Positions 26,460-41,000 of a stretch of 64,000 bases of DNA are shown piece after piece. Position numbers and translations under genes: made by a program. The notes under the pieces are model-generated. The model was not told where the DNA came from, did not search any database, and was given only the letters and a program-made list of their open reading frames with translations. How positions within the stretch are numbered: position 1 is the first letter of the stretch; each line of letters opens with the position of its first letter. The stretch is taken from positions 4,774,001 through 4,838,000 of the forward strand of contig NW_027475134.1 in assembly GCF_051020985.1 (NCBI RefSeq). The letters are read 5' to 3'. This DNA comes from Nomia melanderi (Eukaryota; Arthropoda; Insecta; Hymenoptera; Halictidae).

Positions 26460-29400
26460 CGCATGAACCTGTGCAGCGGCAACGACCTCGGACCACCAGG
26501 GGCCGAGAAAACCACAGTCTCATGGGGCCGGACACTCAGGGTCAGGGGAAAATCCAGTATATATCTGGTGATATCTCGGGTGCTATTAGAGATAGCGCAA
26601 TAAACCAAAGTGAATTATCTGCAGGATGCCCTGGCGCATGAATCTGTGCTAGCGGGAACGTCCTCGGACCTCCAGGGGCCGAGACAACCACCGTCTCATG
26701 GGGCCGGACACTCAGGGTCAGGGTAAAATCCAATATATATCTGGTGATATCTCGGGTGCTATTACAGATAGCGCAATAAATCAAAGTGCATTGTCTGTAG
26801 GAGGCCCTGGCGCATGAATCTGTGCAGCGGGAACGACGTCGGACCACCAGGGGCCGAAAAAACCTCAGTCTCATGGGGCCGGACCCTCATGGTCAGGGTA
26901 AAATCCAATATATATCTGGTGATATCTCGTGTGCTATTACAGATAGCGCAATAAATCAAAGTGCATTGTCTGTAGGAGGCCCTGGCGCATGAATCTGGCC
27001 AGCGGGAACGACCTCGGACCACCAGCGGCCGAGAAAACCACCGTCTCATGGGGCCGGACACTCAGGGTCGGGGAAAAATCCAATATATATCTGGTGATAT
27101 CTCGGGTGCTATTACAGATAGCGCAATAAATCAAAGTGCATTGTCTGTAGGAGGCCCTGGCGGATGAATCTGTGCAGCGGGAACGACCTCGGACCACCAG
27201 GGGCCGAGAAAACCACAGTCTCATGGGGCCGGACACTCAGGGTCAGGGGAAAATCCAGTATATATCTGTTGATATCTCGGGTGCTATTAGAGATAGCGCA
27301 ATAAACCAAAGTGAATTATCTGCAGGAGGCCCTGGCGCATGAATCTGTGCAGCGGGAACGACCTCGGACCACCAGGGGCCGAAAAAACCACAGTCTCATG
27401 GGGCCGGACACTCAGGGTCAGGGGAAAATCCAGTATATATCTGTTGATATCTCGGGTGCTATTAGAGATAGCGCAATAAACCAAAGTGAATTATCTGCAG
27501 GAGGCCCTGGCGCATGAATCTGTGCAACGGTAACGACCTCGGACCACCAGGGGTCGAAAAAACAACAGTCTCATGGGGCCGGACACTCAGGGTCAGGGAA
27601 AAATCCAATATATATGTGGTGATATCTCGGGTGCTATTACAGATAGCGCAATAAATCAAAGTGCATTGTCTGTAGGAGGCCCTGGCGCATGAATCTGTGC
27701 AGCGGGAACGACCTCGGACCACCAGGGGCCGATAAAACTACAGTCTCATGCGGCCGGACACTCAGGGTCTGGGGAAAATCCAATATATATCTGGTGATAT
27801 CTCCGGTCCTATTACAGATAGCGCAATAAACCAAAGTGAATTATCTGCAGGATGCCCTGGCGCATGAATCTGTGCTAGCGGGAACGTCCTCGGACCTCCA
27901 GGGGCCGAGACAACCACCGTCTCATGGGGCCGGACACTCAGGGTCAGGGTAAAATCCAATATATATCTGGTGATATCTCGGGTGCTATTACAGATAGCGC
28001 AATAAATCAAAGTGCATTGTCTGTAGGAGGCCCTGGCGCATGAATCTGTGCAGCGGGAACGACGTCGGACCACCAGGGGCCGAAAAAACCACAGTCTCAT
28101 GGGGCCGGACCCTCATGGTCAGGGTAAAATCCAATATATATCTGGTGATATCTCGTGTGCTATTACAGATAGCGCAATAAATCAAAGTGCATTGTCTGTA
28201 GGAGGCCCTGGCGCATGAATCTGTGCAGCGGGAACGACCTCGGACCACCAGGGGCCGAGAAAACCACAGTCTCATGGGGCCGGTCACTCAGGGTCAGGGG
28301 AAAATCCAATATATATCTGGTGATATCTCGTGTGCTATTACAGATAGCGCAATAAATCAAAGTGCATTGTCTGTAGGAGGCCCTGGCGCATGAATCTGTG
28401 CAGCGGGAACGACCTCGGACCACCAGGGGCCGAGAAAACCACAGTCTCATGGGGCCGGTCACTCAGGGTCAGGGGAAAATCCAATATATATCTGGTGATA
28501 TCTCGGGTGCTATTAGAGATAGCGCAATAAACCAAAGTGAATTATCTGCAGGAGGCCCTGGCGCATGAATCTGTGCAGCGGGAACGACCTCGGACCACCA
28601 GGGGCCGAAAAAACCACAGTCTCATGGGGCCGGATACTCAGGGTCAGGGTAAAATTCAATATAGATCTGGTGATATCTCGGGTGCTATTACAGATAGCGC
28701 AATAAATCAAAGTGCATTGTCTGTAGGAGGCCCTGGCGCATGAATCTGTGCAGCGGGAACGACCTAGGACCACCAGGGGCCGAGACAACCACCGTCTCAT
28801 GGGGCCGGACACTCAGGGTCAGGGGAAAATCCAATATATATCTGGTGATATCTCGGGTGCTATTACAGATAGCGCAATAAATCAAAGTGCATTGTCTGTA
28901 GGATGCCCTGGCGCATGAATGTGTGCAGCGGGAACAACCTCGGACCACCAGGGGCCGAGAAAACCACAGTCTCATGGGGCCGGACACTCAGGGTCAGGGC
29001 AAAATCCAATATATATCTGGTGATATCTCGGGTGCTATTAGAGATAGCGCAATAAACCATAGTGAATTATCTGCAGGAGGCCCTGGCGCATGAATGTGTG
29101 CAGCGGGAACGACCTCGGACCACCAGGGGCCGAGAAAACCGCAGTCTCATAGGGCCGGACACTCAGGGTCAGGGAAAAATCCAATATATATCTGTTGATA
29201 TCTCGGGCGCTATTAGAGATAGCGCAATAAACCAAAGTGAATTATCTGCAGGAGGCCCTGGCGAATGAATCTGTGCAGCGGGAACGACCTCGTACCACCA
29301 GGGGCCGAGAAAACCACCGTCTCATGGGGCCGGACACTCAGGGTCAGGGAAAAGTCCAATATATATCTGGTGATATCTCGGGTGCTATTAGAGATAGCGC

Positions 29401-30438
29401 AATAAACCAAAGTGAGTTATCTGCAGGAGGCCCTGTCGCCTGAAGCTGTGCAGCGGGAACGACCTCGGACCACCAGGGGCCGAGGAAAGCACCGTCTCGA
29501 GGGGGCCGGACACTCTGGGCCAGGGAAAAATCCAATATATATGTGGTGATATCTCGGGTGCTATTACAGATAACGCAATAAATCAAAGTGCATTGTCTGT
29601 AGGAGGCCCTGGCGCATGAATCTGTGCAGCGGGAACGACCTAGGACCACCAGGGGCCGAGAAAACTACAGTCTCATGGGGCCGGACACTCAGGGTCAGGG
29701 GAAAATCCAATATATATCTGGTGATATCTCGGGTGCTATTAGAGATAGCGCAATAAACCAAGGTGAATTATCTGCAGGAGGCCCTGGCGCATGAATCTGT
29801 GCAACGGGAACGACCTCGGACCACCAGGGGCCGAGAAAACGACAGTCTCAAGGGGCCGGACACTCAGGGTCAGGGGAAAATCCAATATATATCTGGTGAT
29901 ATCTCTGGTGCTATTACAGATAGCGCAATAAATCAAAGTGCATTGTCTGCAGGAGGCCCTGGCGCATGAATCTGTGCAGCGGGAACGACCTCGGACCACC
30001 AGGGGCCGAGAAAACCACCGTCCCGAGGGGCCGGACACTTAGGGTCAGTGAAAAATCCAATACCTATCTGGTGATATCTCGGGTGCTATTACAGATAGCG
30101 CAATAAATCAGAGTGAATTATCTGCAGGAGGCCCTGGCGCATGAATCTGTGCAAGGGGAACGACCTCGGACCACCAGGGGCCGAGAAAACCACAGTCTCA
30201 TGGGGCCGGACACACAGGGTCAGGGAAAAATTCAATATATATCTGGTGATATCTTGGGTGCTATTAGAGATAGCGCAATAAACCAAAGTGAATTATCTGC
30301 AGGAGGCCCTGGCGCATGAATCTGTGCAACGGGAACGACCTCGGACCACCAGGGGCCGAAAAAACCACAGTCTCATGGGGCCGGACACTCAGGGTCAGGG
30401 AAAAATCCAATATATATCTGGTGATATCTCGGGTGCTA
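26460..30438. repeat. Mosaic segment with 7-monomer and 1-monomer repeats
   Basis: Bases about 26605-26992 and 27831-28218 match at 1,226 bp (seven monomers plus 1). Both include the 176-bp unit with GTGCTAGCGGG and a second unit with GACGTCGG and CCCTCATGGTC. Around 28163-28500 two neighbouring monomers with CCGGTCACTC are almost identical. Bases about 29050-30040 are a further relative of the alpha block (CTGTTGATATC, CTCGAGGGGG near 29497, CAAGGGGCCGG), closest to 22035-22860 because both carry AAAGCACC and GGGCCAGGG. Confidence 0.75.
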
Positions 30439-32495
30439 TTACAGATAGCGCAATAAATCAAAGTGCATTGTCTGTAGGAGGCCCTGGCGCATGAATCTGT
30501 GCAGCGGGAACGACCTCGGACCACCAGGGGCCGAGAAAACCACAGTCTCATGGGGCCGGACACTCAGGGTCGGGGAAAAATCCAATATATATCTGGTGAT
30601 ATCTCGGGTGCTATTAGAGATAGCGCAATAAACCAAAGTGAATTGTCTGCAGGAGGTCCTGGCGCATGAATCTGTGCAGCGGGAACGATCTCGGACCATC
30701 AGGGGCCGAGTCATCCACCGTCTCATGGGGCCGGACACTCAGGGTCAGGGAAAAATCCAATATATATCTGGTGATATCTCGGGTGCTATTACAGATAGCG
30801 CAATAAATCAAAGTGTATTGTCTGTAGGAGGCCCTGGCGCATGAATCTGTGCAGCGGGAACGACCTCGGGCCACCAGGGGCCGAGAAAACCACAGTCTCA
30901 TGGGGCCGGACAATCAGGGTCAGGGGAAAATCCAATATATATCTGGTGATATCTCGGGTGCTATTACAGATAGAGCAATAAATCAAAGTGCATTGTCTGT
31001 AGGAGGCCCTGGCGCATGAATCTGTGCAGCGGGAACGACCTCGGACCACCAGGGGCCGAGAAAACCACAGTCTCATGGGGCCGGACACTCAGGGTCAGGG
31101 CAAAATCCAATATATATCTGGTGATATCTCGGGTGCTATTACAGATAGCGCAATAAATCAAAGTGCATTGTCTGTAGGAGGCCCTGGCGCATGAATCTGT
31201 GCAGCGGGAACGACCTCGGACCACCAGGGGCCGAGAAAACGACAGTCTCATGGGGCGGACACTCAGGGTCAGGGGAAAATCCAGTTTATATCTGGTGATA
31301 TCTCGGGTGCTATTAGAGATAGCGCAATAAACCAAAGTGAATTATCTGCAGGAGGCACTGGCGCATGAATCTGTGCAACGGTAACGACCTCGGACCACCA
31401 GGGGTCGAAAAAACAACAGTCTCATGGGGCCGGACACTCAGGGTCGGGGAAAAATCCAATATATATCTGGTGATATCTCGGGTGCTATTAGAGATAGCGC
31501 AATAAACCAAAGTGAATTGTCTGCAGGAGGTCCTGGCGCATGAATCTGTGCAGCGGGAACGATCTCGGACCATCAGGGGCCGAGACATCCACCGTCTCAT
31601 GGGGCCGGACACTCAGGGTCAGGGAAAAATCCAATATATATCTGGTGATATGTCGGGTGCTATTACAGATAGCGCAATAAATCAAAGTGCATTGTCTGTA
31701 GGAGGCCCTGGCGCATGAATCTGTGCAGCGGGAACGACCTCGGACCATCAGGGGCCGAGAAAACCACAGTCTCATGGGGCCGGACACTCAGGGTCAGGGC
31801 AAAATCCAATATATATCTGGTGATATCTCGGGTGCTATTAGAGATAGCGCAATAAACCATAGTGAATTATCTGCAGGAGGCCCTGGCGCATGAATGTGTG
31901 CAGCGGGAACGACCTCGGACCACCAGGGGCCGAGAAAACCGCAGTCTCATGGGGCCGGACACTCAGGGTCAGGGAAAAATCCAATATATATCTGGTGATA
32001 TCTCGGGTGCTATTACAGAAAGCGCAATAAATCAAAGTGCATTGTCTGTAGGAGGCCCTGGCGCATGAATCTGTGCAGCGGGAACGACCTCGGACCACCA
32101 GGGGCCGAGAAAACGACAGTCTCATGGGGCGGACACTCAGGGTCAGGGGAAAATCCAGTTTATATCTGGTGATATCTCGGGTGCTATTAGAGATAGTGCA
32201 ATAAACCAAAGTGAATTATCTGCAGGAGGCCCTGGCGCATGAATCTGTGCAACGGTAACGACCTCGGACCACCAGGGGTCGAAAAAACAACAGTCTCATG
32301 GGGCCGGACACTCAGGGTCAGGGAAAAATCCAATATATATCTGGTGATATCTCGGGTGCTATTACAGATAGCGCAATAAATCAAAGTGCATTGTCTGTAG
32401 GAGGCCCTGGCGCATGAATCTGTGCAGCGTGAACGACCTCGGACCACCAGGGGCCGAGAAAACCACAGTCTCATGGGGCGGACACTCAGGGTCAG
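30439..32495. repeat. Patchy 5-monomer (874-bp) repeat
   Basis: Two intervals repeat at an offset of about 874 bp: about 30565-30840 with 31439-31714 (AGGAGGTCC, GATCTCGGACCATC, GAGTCATCC or GAGACATCC) and about 31140-31340 with 32013-32213 (AAACGACAG, CATGGGGCGGAC, CCAGTTTATATC). The part between them does not match well, so conversion has replaced the middle. Each CATGGGGCGGAC unit is 174 bp. A further one lies near 32476. Confidence 0.72.
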
Positions 32496-35400
32496 GGGAA
32501 AATCCAATATATATCTGGTGATATCTCGGGTGCTATTAAAGATAGCGCAATAAGCCAAAGGGAATTATCTGCAGGAGGCCCTGGCGCATGCATCTGTGCA
32601 GCGGGAACGACCTAGGACCACCAGGGGCCGAGAAAACCACCGTCTCATGGGGCCGGACACTCAGGGTAAGGGAAAAATCCAATATATATATGGTGATATC
32701 TCGGGTGCTATTAGAGATAGCGCAATAAATCAAAGTGCATTGTCTGTAGGAGGCCCTGGCGCATGAATCTGTGCAGCGGGAACGACCTCGGACCACCAGG
32801 GGCCGAGAAAACCACAGTCTCATGGGGCGGACACTCAGGGTCAGGGGAAAATCCAATATATATGTGGTGATATCTCGGGAGCTATTACAGATAGCGCAAT
32901 AAATCAAAGTGCATTGTCTGTAGGAGGCCCTGGCGCATGAATCTGTGCAGCGGGAACGACCTCGGACCACCAGGGGCCGATAAAACTACAGTCTCATGCG
33001 GCCGGACACTCAGGGTCTGGGGAAAATCCAATATATATCTGGTGATATCTCCGGTCCTATTACAGATAGCGAAATAAATCAAAGTGCATTGTCTGTAGGA
33101 GGCCCTGGCGCATGAATCTGTGCAGCGGGAACGACCTCGGACCACCAGAGGCCGAGGAAACCACAGTCTCATGGGGCCGGACACTCAGGGTCAGGGGAAA
33201 ATCCAATATATATCTGGTGATATCTCGGGTGCTATTACAGATAGCGCAATAAATCAAAGGGCATTGTCTGTAGGAGGCCCTGGCGCATGAACCTGTGCAG
33301 CGGCAAGGACCTCAACCACCAGGGGCCGAGAAAACCACAGTCTCATGGGGCCGGACACTCAGGGTCAGGGGAAAATCCAATATATATCTGGTGATATCTC
33401 GGGTGCTATTACAGATAGCGCAATAAATCAAAGTACATTGTCTGTAGGAGGCCATGGTGCATGAATCTGTGCAGCGGGAACGACCTCGGACCCCCAGGGG
33501 CCGAGTCAACCACCGTCTCATGGGGCCGGACACTCAGGGTCTGGGAAAAATCCAATATATATCCGGTGATATCTCGGGTGCTATTACAGATAGCGCAATA
33601 AATCAAAGTGCATCGTCTGTAGGAGGCCCTGGCGCATGAATCTGTGCAGCGGGAACGACCTCGGGCCACCAGGGGCCGAGAAAACCACAGTCTCATGGGG
33701 CCGGACTCTCAGGGTCAGGGGAAAATCCAATATATATCTGGTGATATCTCGGGTGCTATTAGAGATAGCGCTATAAACCAAAGTGAATTATCTGCAGGAG
33801 GCCCTGGCGCATGCATCTGTGCAGCGGGAACGACCTCGGACCACCAGGGGCCGAGAAAACCACCGTCTCATGGGGCTGGACACTCAGGGTGAGGGAAATA
33901 TCCAATACATATCTGGTGTTATCTCGGGTGCTATTACAGATAGCGCAATAAATCAAAGTGCATTGTCTGTAGGAGGCCCTGGCGCATGAACCTGTGCAGC
34001 GGGAACGACCTCGGACCACCAGGGGCCGAGAAAACGACCGTCTCATGGGGCCGGACGCTCAGGGTCAGTGAAAAATCCAATATATATCTGGTGATATCTC
34101 GGGTGCTATTACAGATAGCGCAGTAAATCAAAGGGCATTGTCTGTAGGAGGCCCTGGCGCATGAACCTGTGCAGCGGCAACGACCTCGGACCACCAGGGG
34201 CCGAGAAAACCACAGTCTCATGGGGCCGGACACTCAGGGTCAGGGGAAAATCCAATATAGATCTGGTGATATCTCGGGTGCTATTACAGATAGCGCAATA
34301 AATCAAAGTACATTGTCTGTAGGAGGCCATGGTGCATGAATCTGTGCAGCGGGAACGACCTCGGACCCCCAGGGGCCGAGTCAACCACCGTCTCATGGGG
34401 CCGGACACTCAGGGTCTGGGAAAAATCCAATATATATCCGGTGATATCTCGGGTGCTATTACAGATAGCGCAATAAATCAAAGTGCATCGTCTGTAGGAG
34501 GCCCTGGCGCATGAATCTGTGCAGCGGGAACGACCTCGGGCCACCAGGGGCCGAGAAAACCACAGTCTCATGGGGCCGGACTCTCAGGGTCAGGGGAAAA
34601 TCCAATATATATCTGGTGATATCTCGGGTGCTATTAGAGATAGCGCTATAAACCAAAGTGAATTATCTGCAGGAGGCCCTGGCGCATGCATCTGTGCAGC
34701 GGGAACGACCTCGGACCACCAGGGGCCGAGAAAACCACCGTCTCATGGGGCTGGACACTCAGGGTGAGGGAAATATCCAATATATATCTGGTGTTATCTC
34801 GGGTGCTATTACAGATAGCGCAATAAATCAAAGTGCATTGTCTGTAGGAGGCCCTGGCGCATGAACCTGTGCAGCGGGAACGACCTCGGACCACCAGGGG
34901 CCGAGAAAACGACCGTCTCATGGGGCCGGACGCTCAGGGTCAGTGAAAAATCCAATATATATCTGGTGATATCTCGGGTGCTATTACAGATAGCGCAATA
35001 AATCAAAGGGCATTGTCTGTAGGAGGCCCTGGCGCATGAACCTGTGCAGCGGCAACGACCTCGGACCACCAGGGGCCGAGAAAACCACAGTCTCATGGGG
35101 CCGGACACTCAGGGTCAGGGGAAAATCCAATATAGATCTGGTGATATCTCGGGTGCTATTACAGATAGCGCAATAAATCAAAGTGCATTGTCTGTAGGAG
35201 GCCCTGGCGGATGAATCTGTGCAGCGGGAACGACCTCGGACCACCAGGGGCCGAGAAAACCACAGTCTCATGGGGCCGGACACTCAGTGTCAGGGGAAAA
35301 TCCAGTATATATCTGGTGATATCTCGGGTGCTATTAGAGATAGCGCAATAAACCAAAGTGAATTATCTGCAGGATGCCCTGGCGCATGAATCTGTGCAAG

Positions 35401-36933
35401 CGGGAACGTCCTCGCACCTCCAGGGGCCGAGACAACCACCGTCTCATGGGGCCGGACACTCAGGGTCCGGGTAAAATCCAATATATATCTGGTGATATCT
35501 CGGGTGCTATTACAGATAGCGCAATAAGTCAAAGTGCATTGTCTGTAGGAGGCCCTGGCGCATGAATCTGTGCAGCGGGAACGACGTCGGACCACCAGGG
35601 GCCGAAAAAACCACAGTCTCATGGGGCCGGACCCTCATGGTCAGGGTAAAATCCAATATATATCTGGTGATATCTCGTGTGCTATTACAGATAGCGCAAT
35701 AAATCAAAGTGCATTGTCTGTAGGAGGCCCTGGCGCATGAATCTGTGCAGCGGGAACGACCTCGGACCACCAGGGGCCGAGAAAACCACAGTCTCATGGG
35801 GCCGGACACTCAGGGTCGGGGGAAAATCCAATATATATCTGGTGATATCTCGGGTGCTATTAGAGATAGCGCAATAAACCAAAGTGAATTATCTGCAGGA
35901 GGCCCTGGTGCATGAATCTGTGCAGCGGGAACGACCTCGGACCCCCAGGGGCCGAGTCAACCACCGTCTCATGGGGCCGGACACTCAGGGTCTGGGAAAA
36001 ATCCAATATATATCCGGTGATATCTCGGGTGCTATTACAGATAGCGCAATAAATCAAAGTGCATCGTCTGTAGGAGGCCCTGGCGCATGAATCTGTGCAG
36101 CGGGAACGACCTCGGGCCACCAGGGGCCGAGAAAACCACAGTCTCATGGGGCCGGACTCTCAGGGTCAGGGGAAAATCCAATATATATCTGGTGATATCT
36201 CGGGTGCTATTAGAGATAGCGCAATAAACCAAAGTGAATTATCTGCAGGAGGCCCTGGCGCATGCATCTGTGCAGCGGGAACGACCTCGGACCACCAGGG
36301 GCCGAGAAAACCACCGTCTCATGGGGCTGGACACTCAGGGTGAGGGAAATATCCAATATATATCTGGTGTTATCTCGGGTGCTATTACAGATAGCGCAAT
36401 AAATCAAAGTGCATTGTCTGTAGGAGGCCCTGGCGCATGAATCTGTGCAGCGGGAACGACCTCGGACCACCAGGGGCCGAGAAAACCACAGTCTCATGGG
36501 GCGGACACTCAGGGTCAGGGGAAAATCCAATATATATGTGGTGATATCTCGGGAGCTATTACAGATAGCGCAATAAATCAAAGTGCATTGTCTGTAGGAG
36601 GCCCTGGCGCATGAATCTGTGCAGCGGGAACGACCTCGGACCACCAGGGGCCGATAAAACTACAGTCTCATGCGGCCGGACACTCAGGGTCTGGGGAAAA
36701 TCCAATATATATCTGGTGATATCTCCGGTCCTATTACAGATAGCGAAATAAATCAAAGTGCATTGTCTGTAGGAGGCCCTGGCGCATGAATCTGTGCAGC
36801 GGGAACGACCTCGGACCACCAGAGGCCGAGGAAACCACAGTCTCATGGGGCCGGACACTCAGGGTCAGGGGAAAATCCAATATATATCTGGTGATATCTC
36901 GGGTGCTATTACAGATAGCGCAATAAATCAAAG
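32496..36933. repeat. 4.4-kb block, copy 1 (offset 5,598 bp = 32 monomers minus 2)
   Basis: This block matches 38094-42531 with about four substitutions seen by eye: near 32575 (AGGAGGCC versus AGGATGCC), 34367 (GGACCCCC versus GGACCGCC), 34865 (GAACCTG versus GAAACTG) and 35528 (AAGTCAAAG versus AAATCAAAG). The right limit is set at 36934, where T faces G. Shared small indels are CATGGGGCGGAC (32825, 36502), CAAGGACCTCAACC (33311) and GTGCAAGCGGG (35395). It contains two marker monomers 21 units apart. Confidence 0.9.
33318..35184. repeat. 5-monomer (875-bp) tandem repeat, 2.1 copies
   Basis: Bases 33318-34309 match 34193-35184 at 875 bp. Each 5-mer carries GGAGGCCATGGTGCATG, GACCCCCAGG with GAGTCAACC, GGTCTGGGAAAAATCC, GTGCATCGTC, CCTCGGGCC, GGACTCTCAGG, AGCGCTATAAACC and GGGGCTGGAC with GTGAGGGAAATATCC. 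Part of the pattern recurs a third time at about 35884-36440. There the ATGG change is absent (CCCTGGTGC) and AGCGCAATAAACC replaces AGCGCTATAAACC. Confidence 0.85.
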
Positions 36934-38093
36934 TGTATTATCTGCAGGAGGCCCTGGCGCATGAATCTGTGCAGCGGGAACGACCTCGGACCACCAGGGT
37001 CCGAGAAAAACACCGTCTCATGGGGCCGCACACTCAGGGTCAGTGAAAAATCCAATATATATCTGGTGATATCTCGGGTGCTATTACAGATAGCGCCAAA
37101 AATCAAAGTGCATTGTCTGTAGGAGGCCCTGGCGCATGAATCTGTGCAGCGGGAACGACCTCGAACCACCAGGGGCCGAGACAACCACCGTCTCATGGGG
37201 CCGGGCACTCAGGGTCAGGGGAATATCCAATATATATCTGGTGATATCACGGGTGCTATTACAGATAGCGCAATAAATCAAAGTGCATTGTCTGTAGGAG
37301 GCCCTGGCGCATGAATCTGTGCAGCGGGAACGACCTCGGACCACCAGGGGCCGAGGAAACCACAGTCTCATGGGGCCGGACACTCAGGGTCAGGGAAAAA
37401 TCCATTATATATCTGGTGATATATCGGGTGCCATTAGAGATAGCTCGATAAATCAAAGTGCATTGTCTGCAGGAGGCCCTGACGCATGAATCTGTGCAGC
37501 GGGAACGACCTCGGACCACCAGGGGCCGAGAAAACCACAGTCTCATGGGGCCGGACACTCAGGGTCAGGGAAAAATCCAATATATATCTGGTGATATCTC
37601 GGGTGCTATTAGAGATAGCGCAATAAACCAAAGTGAGTTATCTGCAGGAGGCCCTGGCGCATGAATCTATGCAACGGGAACCACCTCGGACCACCAGGGG
37701 CCGAGAAAAACACAGTCTCATGGTTCCGGACACTCAGGGTCAGGGGAAAATCCAATATATATCTGGTGATATCTCGGGTGCTATTACAGATAGCGCTATA
37801 AATCAAAGTGCATTGTCTGTAGGAGGCCCTGGCGCATGAATCTGTGCAGCGGGAACGACCTCGGACCACCAGGGGCCGAGAAAAGCACAGTCTCATGGGG
37901 CCGGACACTCAGGGTCAGGGTAAAATCCAATATATATCTGGTGATATCTCGGGTGCTATTAGAGATAGCGCAATAAACCAAAGTGAATTATCTGCAGGGG
38001 GCCCTGGCGCATGAATCTGTGCAGCGGGAACGACCTCGGACCACCAGGGGCCGAGAAAACGACCGTCTCATGGGGCCGGACACTCAGGGTCAG
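36934..38093. repeat. About 6.6-monomer linker between the 4.4-kb copies
   Basis: This stretch contains the perfect hairpin unit (36985), AGCGCCAAAAATC near 37095, ATATCACGGG, TCCATTATATATC with ATATATCGGGTGCCATTAG and AGCTCGATAAATC, CCCTGACGCATG, GAATCTATGCAACGGGAACC, CATGGTTCCGG and GCAGGGGGCCC. The same series in the same order returns at 43403-44585 (offset 6,471), and parts return near 45.3, 46.0, 47.0, 48.4, 49.9, 50.6 and 55.1 kb. It is the main building block of the 43-51 kb HORs. Confidence 0.85.
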
Positions 38094-41000
38094 TGAAAAA
38101 TCCAATATATATCTGGTGATATCTCGGGTGCTATTAAAGATAGCGCAATAAGCCAAAGGGAATTATCTGCAGGATGCCCTGGCGCATGCATCTGTGCAGC
38201 GGGAACGACCTAGGACCACCAGGGGCCGAGAAAACCACCGTCTCATGGGGCCGGACACTCAGGGTAAGGGAAAAATCCAATATATATATGGTGATATCTC
38301 GGGTGCTATTAGAGATAGCGCAATAAATCAAAGTGCATTGTCTGTAGGAGGCCCTGGCGCATGAATCTGTGCAGCGGGAACGACCTCGGACCACCAGGGG
38401 CCGAGAAAACCACAGTCTCATGGGGCGGACACTCAGGGTCAGGGGAAAATCCAATATATATGTGGTGATATCTCGGGAGCTATTACAGATAGCGCAATAA
38501 ATCAAAGTGCATTGTCTGTAGGAGGCCCTGGCGCATGAATCTGTGCAGCGGGAACGACCTCGGACCACCAGGGGCCGATAAAACTACAGTCTCATGCGGC
38601 CGGACACTCAGGGTCTGGGGAAAATCCAATATATATCTGGTGATATCTCCGGTCCTATTACAGATAGCGAAATAAATCAAAGTGCATTGTCTGTAGGAGG
38701 CCCTGGCGCATGAATCTGTGCAGCGGGAACGACCTCGGACCACCAGAGGCCGAGGAAACCACAGTCTCATGGGGCCGGACACTCAGGGTCAGGGGAAAAT
38801 CCAATATATATCTGGTGATATCTCGGGTGCTATTACAGATAGCGCAATAAATCAAAGGGCATTGTCTGTAGGAGGCCCTGGCGCATGAACCTGTGCAGCG
38901 GCAAGGACCTCAACCACCAGGGGCCGAGAAAACCACAGTCTCATGGGGCCGGACACTCAGGGTCAGGGGAAAATCCAATATATATCTGGTGATATCTCGG
39001 GTGCTATTACAGATAGCGCAATAAATCAAAGTACATTGTCTGTAGGAGGCCATGGTGCATGAATCTGTGCAGCGGGAACGACCTCGGACCCCCAGGGGCC
39101 GAGTCAACCACCGTCTCATGGGGCCGGACACTCAGGGTCTGGGAAAAATCCAATATATATCCGGTGATATCTCGGGTGCTATTACAGATAGCGCAATAAA
39201 TCAAAGTGCATCGTCTGTAGGAGGCCCTGGCGCATGAATCTGTGCAGCGGGAACGACCTCGGGCCACCAGGGGCCGAGAAAACCACAGTCTCATGGGGCC
39301 GGACTCTCAGGGTCAGGGGAAAATCCAATATATATCTGGTGATATCTCGGGTGCTATTAGAGATAGCGCTATAAACCAAAGTGAATTATCTGCAGGAGGC
39401 CCTGGCGCATGCATCTGTGCAGCGGGAACGACCTCGGACCACCAGGGGCCGAGAAAACCACCGTCTCATGGGGCTGGACACTCAGGGTGAGGGAAATATC
39501 CAATACATATCTGGTGTTATCTCGGGTGCTATTACAGATAGCGCAATAAATCAAAGTGCATTGTCTGTAGGAGGCCCTGGCGCATGAACCTGTGCAGCGG
39601 GAACGACCTCGGACCACCAGGGGCCGAGAAAACGACCGTCTCATGGGGCCGGACGCTCAGGGTCAGTGAAAAATCCAATATATATCTGGTGATATCTCGG
39701 GTGCTATTACAGATAGCGCAGTAAATCAAAGGGCATTGTCTGTAGGAGGCCCTGGCGCATGAACCTGTGCAGCGGCAACGACCTCGGACCACCAGGGGCC
39801 GAGAAAACCACAGTCTCATGGGGCCGGACACTCAGGGTCAGGGGAAAATCCAATATAGATCTGGTGATATCTCGGGTGCTATTACAGATAGCGCAATAAA
39901 TCAAAGTACATTGTCTGTAGGAGGCCATGGTGCATGAATCTGTGCAGCGGGAACGACCTCGGACCGCCAGGGGCCGAGTCAACCACCGTCTCATGGGGCC
40001 GGACACTCAGGGTCTGGGAAAAATCCAATATATATCCGGTGATATCTCGGGTGCTATTACAGATAGCGCAATAAATCAAAGTGCATCGTCTGTAGGAGGC
40101 CCTGGCGCATGAATCTGTGCAGCGGGAACGACCTCGGGCCACCAGGGGCCGAGAAAACCACAGTCTCATGGGGCCGGACTCTCAGGGTCAGGGGAAAATC
40201 CAATATATATCTGGTGATATCTCGGGTGCTATTAGAGATAGCGCTATAAACCAAAGTGAATTATCTGCAGGAGGCCCTGGCGCATGCATCTGTGCAGCGG
40301 GAACGACCTCGGACCACCAGGGGCCGAGAAAACCACCGTCTCATGGGGCTGGACACTCAGGGTGAGGGAAATATCCAATATATATCTGGTGTTATCTCGG
40401 GTGCTATTACAGATAGCGCAATAAATCAAAGTGCATTGTCTGTAGGAGGCCCTGGCGCATGAAACTGTGCAGCGGGAACGACCTCGGACCACCAGGGGCC
40501 GAGAAAACGACCGTCTCATGGGGCCGGACGCTCAGGGTCAGTGAAAAATCCAATATATATCTGGTGATATCTCGGGTGCTATTACAGATAGCGCAATAAA
40601 TCAAAGGGCATTGTCTGTAGGAGGCCCTGGCGCATGAACCTGTGCAGCGGCAACGACCTCGGACCACCAGGGGCCGAGAAAACCACAGTCTCATGGGGCC
40701 GGACACTCAGGGTCAGGGGAAAATCCAATATAGATCTGGTGATATCTCGGGTGCTATTACAGATAGCGCAATAAATCAAAGTGCATTGTCTGTAGGAGGC
40801 CCTGGCGGATGAATCTGTGCAGCGGGAACGACCTCGGACCACCAGGGGCCGAGAAAACCACAGTCTCATGGGGCCGGACACTCAGTGTCAGGGGAAAATC
40901 CAGTATATATCTGGTGATATCTCGGGTGCTATTAGAGATAGCGCAATAAACCAAAGTGAATTATCTGCAGGATGCCCTGGCGCATGAATCTGTGCAAGCG

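Noticed and set aside
32536..32970. The longest reading frames (123 and 144 codons) as possible genes.
   Set aside because: They arise only where a one-base deletion (CATGGGGCGGAC) joins two ordinary repeat frames. The translation is the same repeat peptide read twice, with no start context or known domain.
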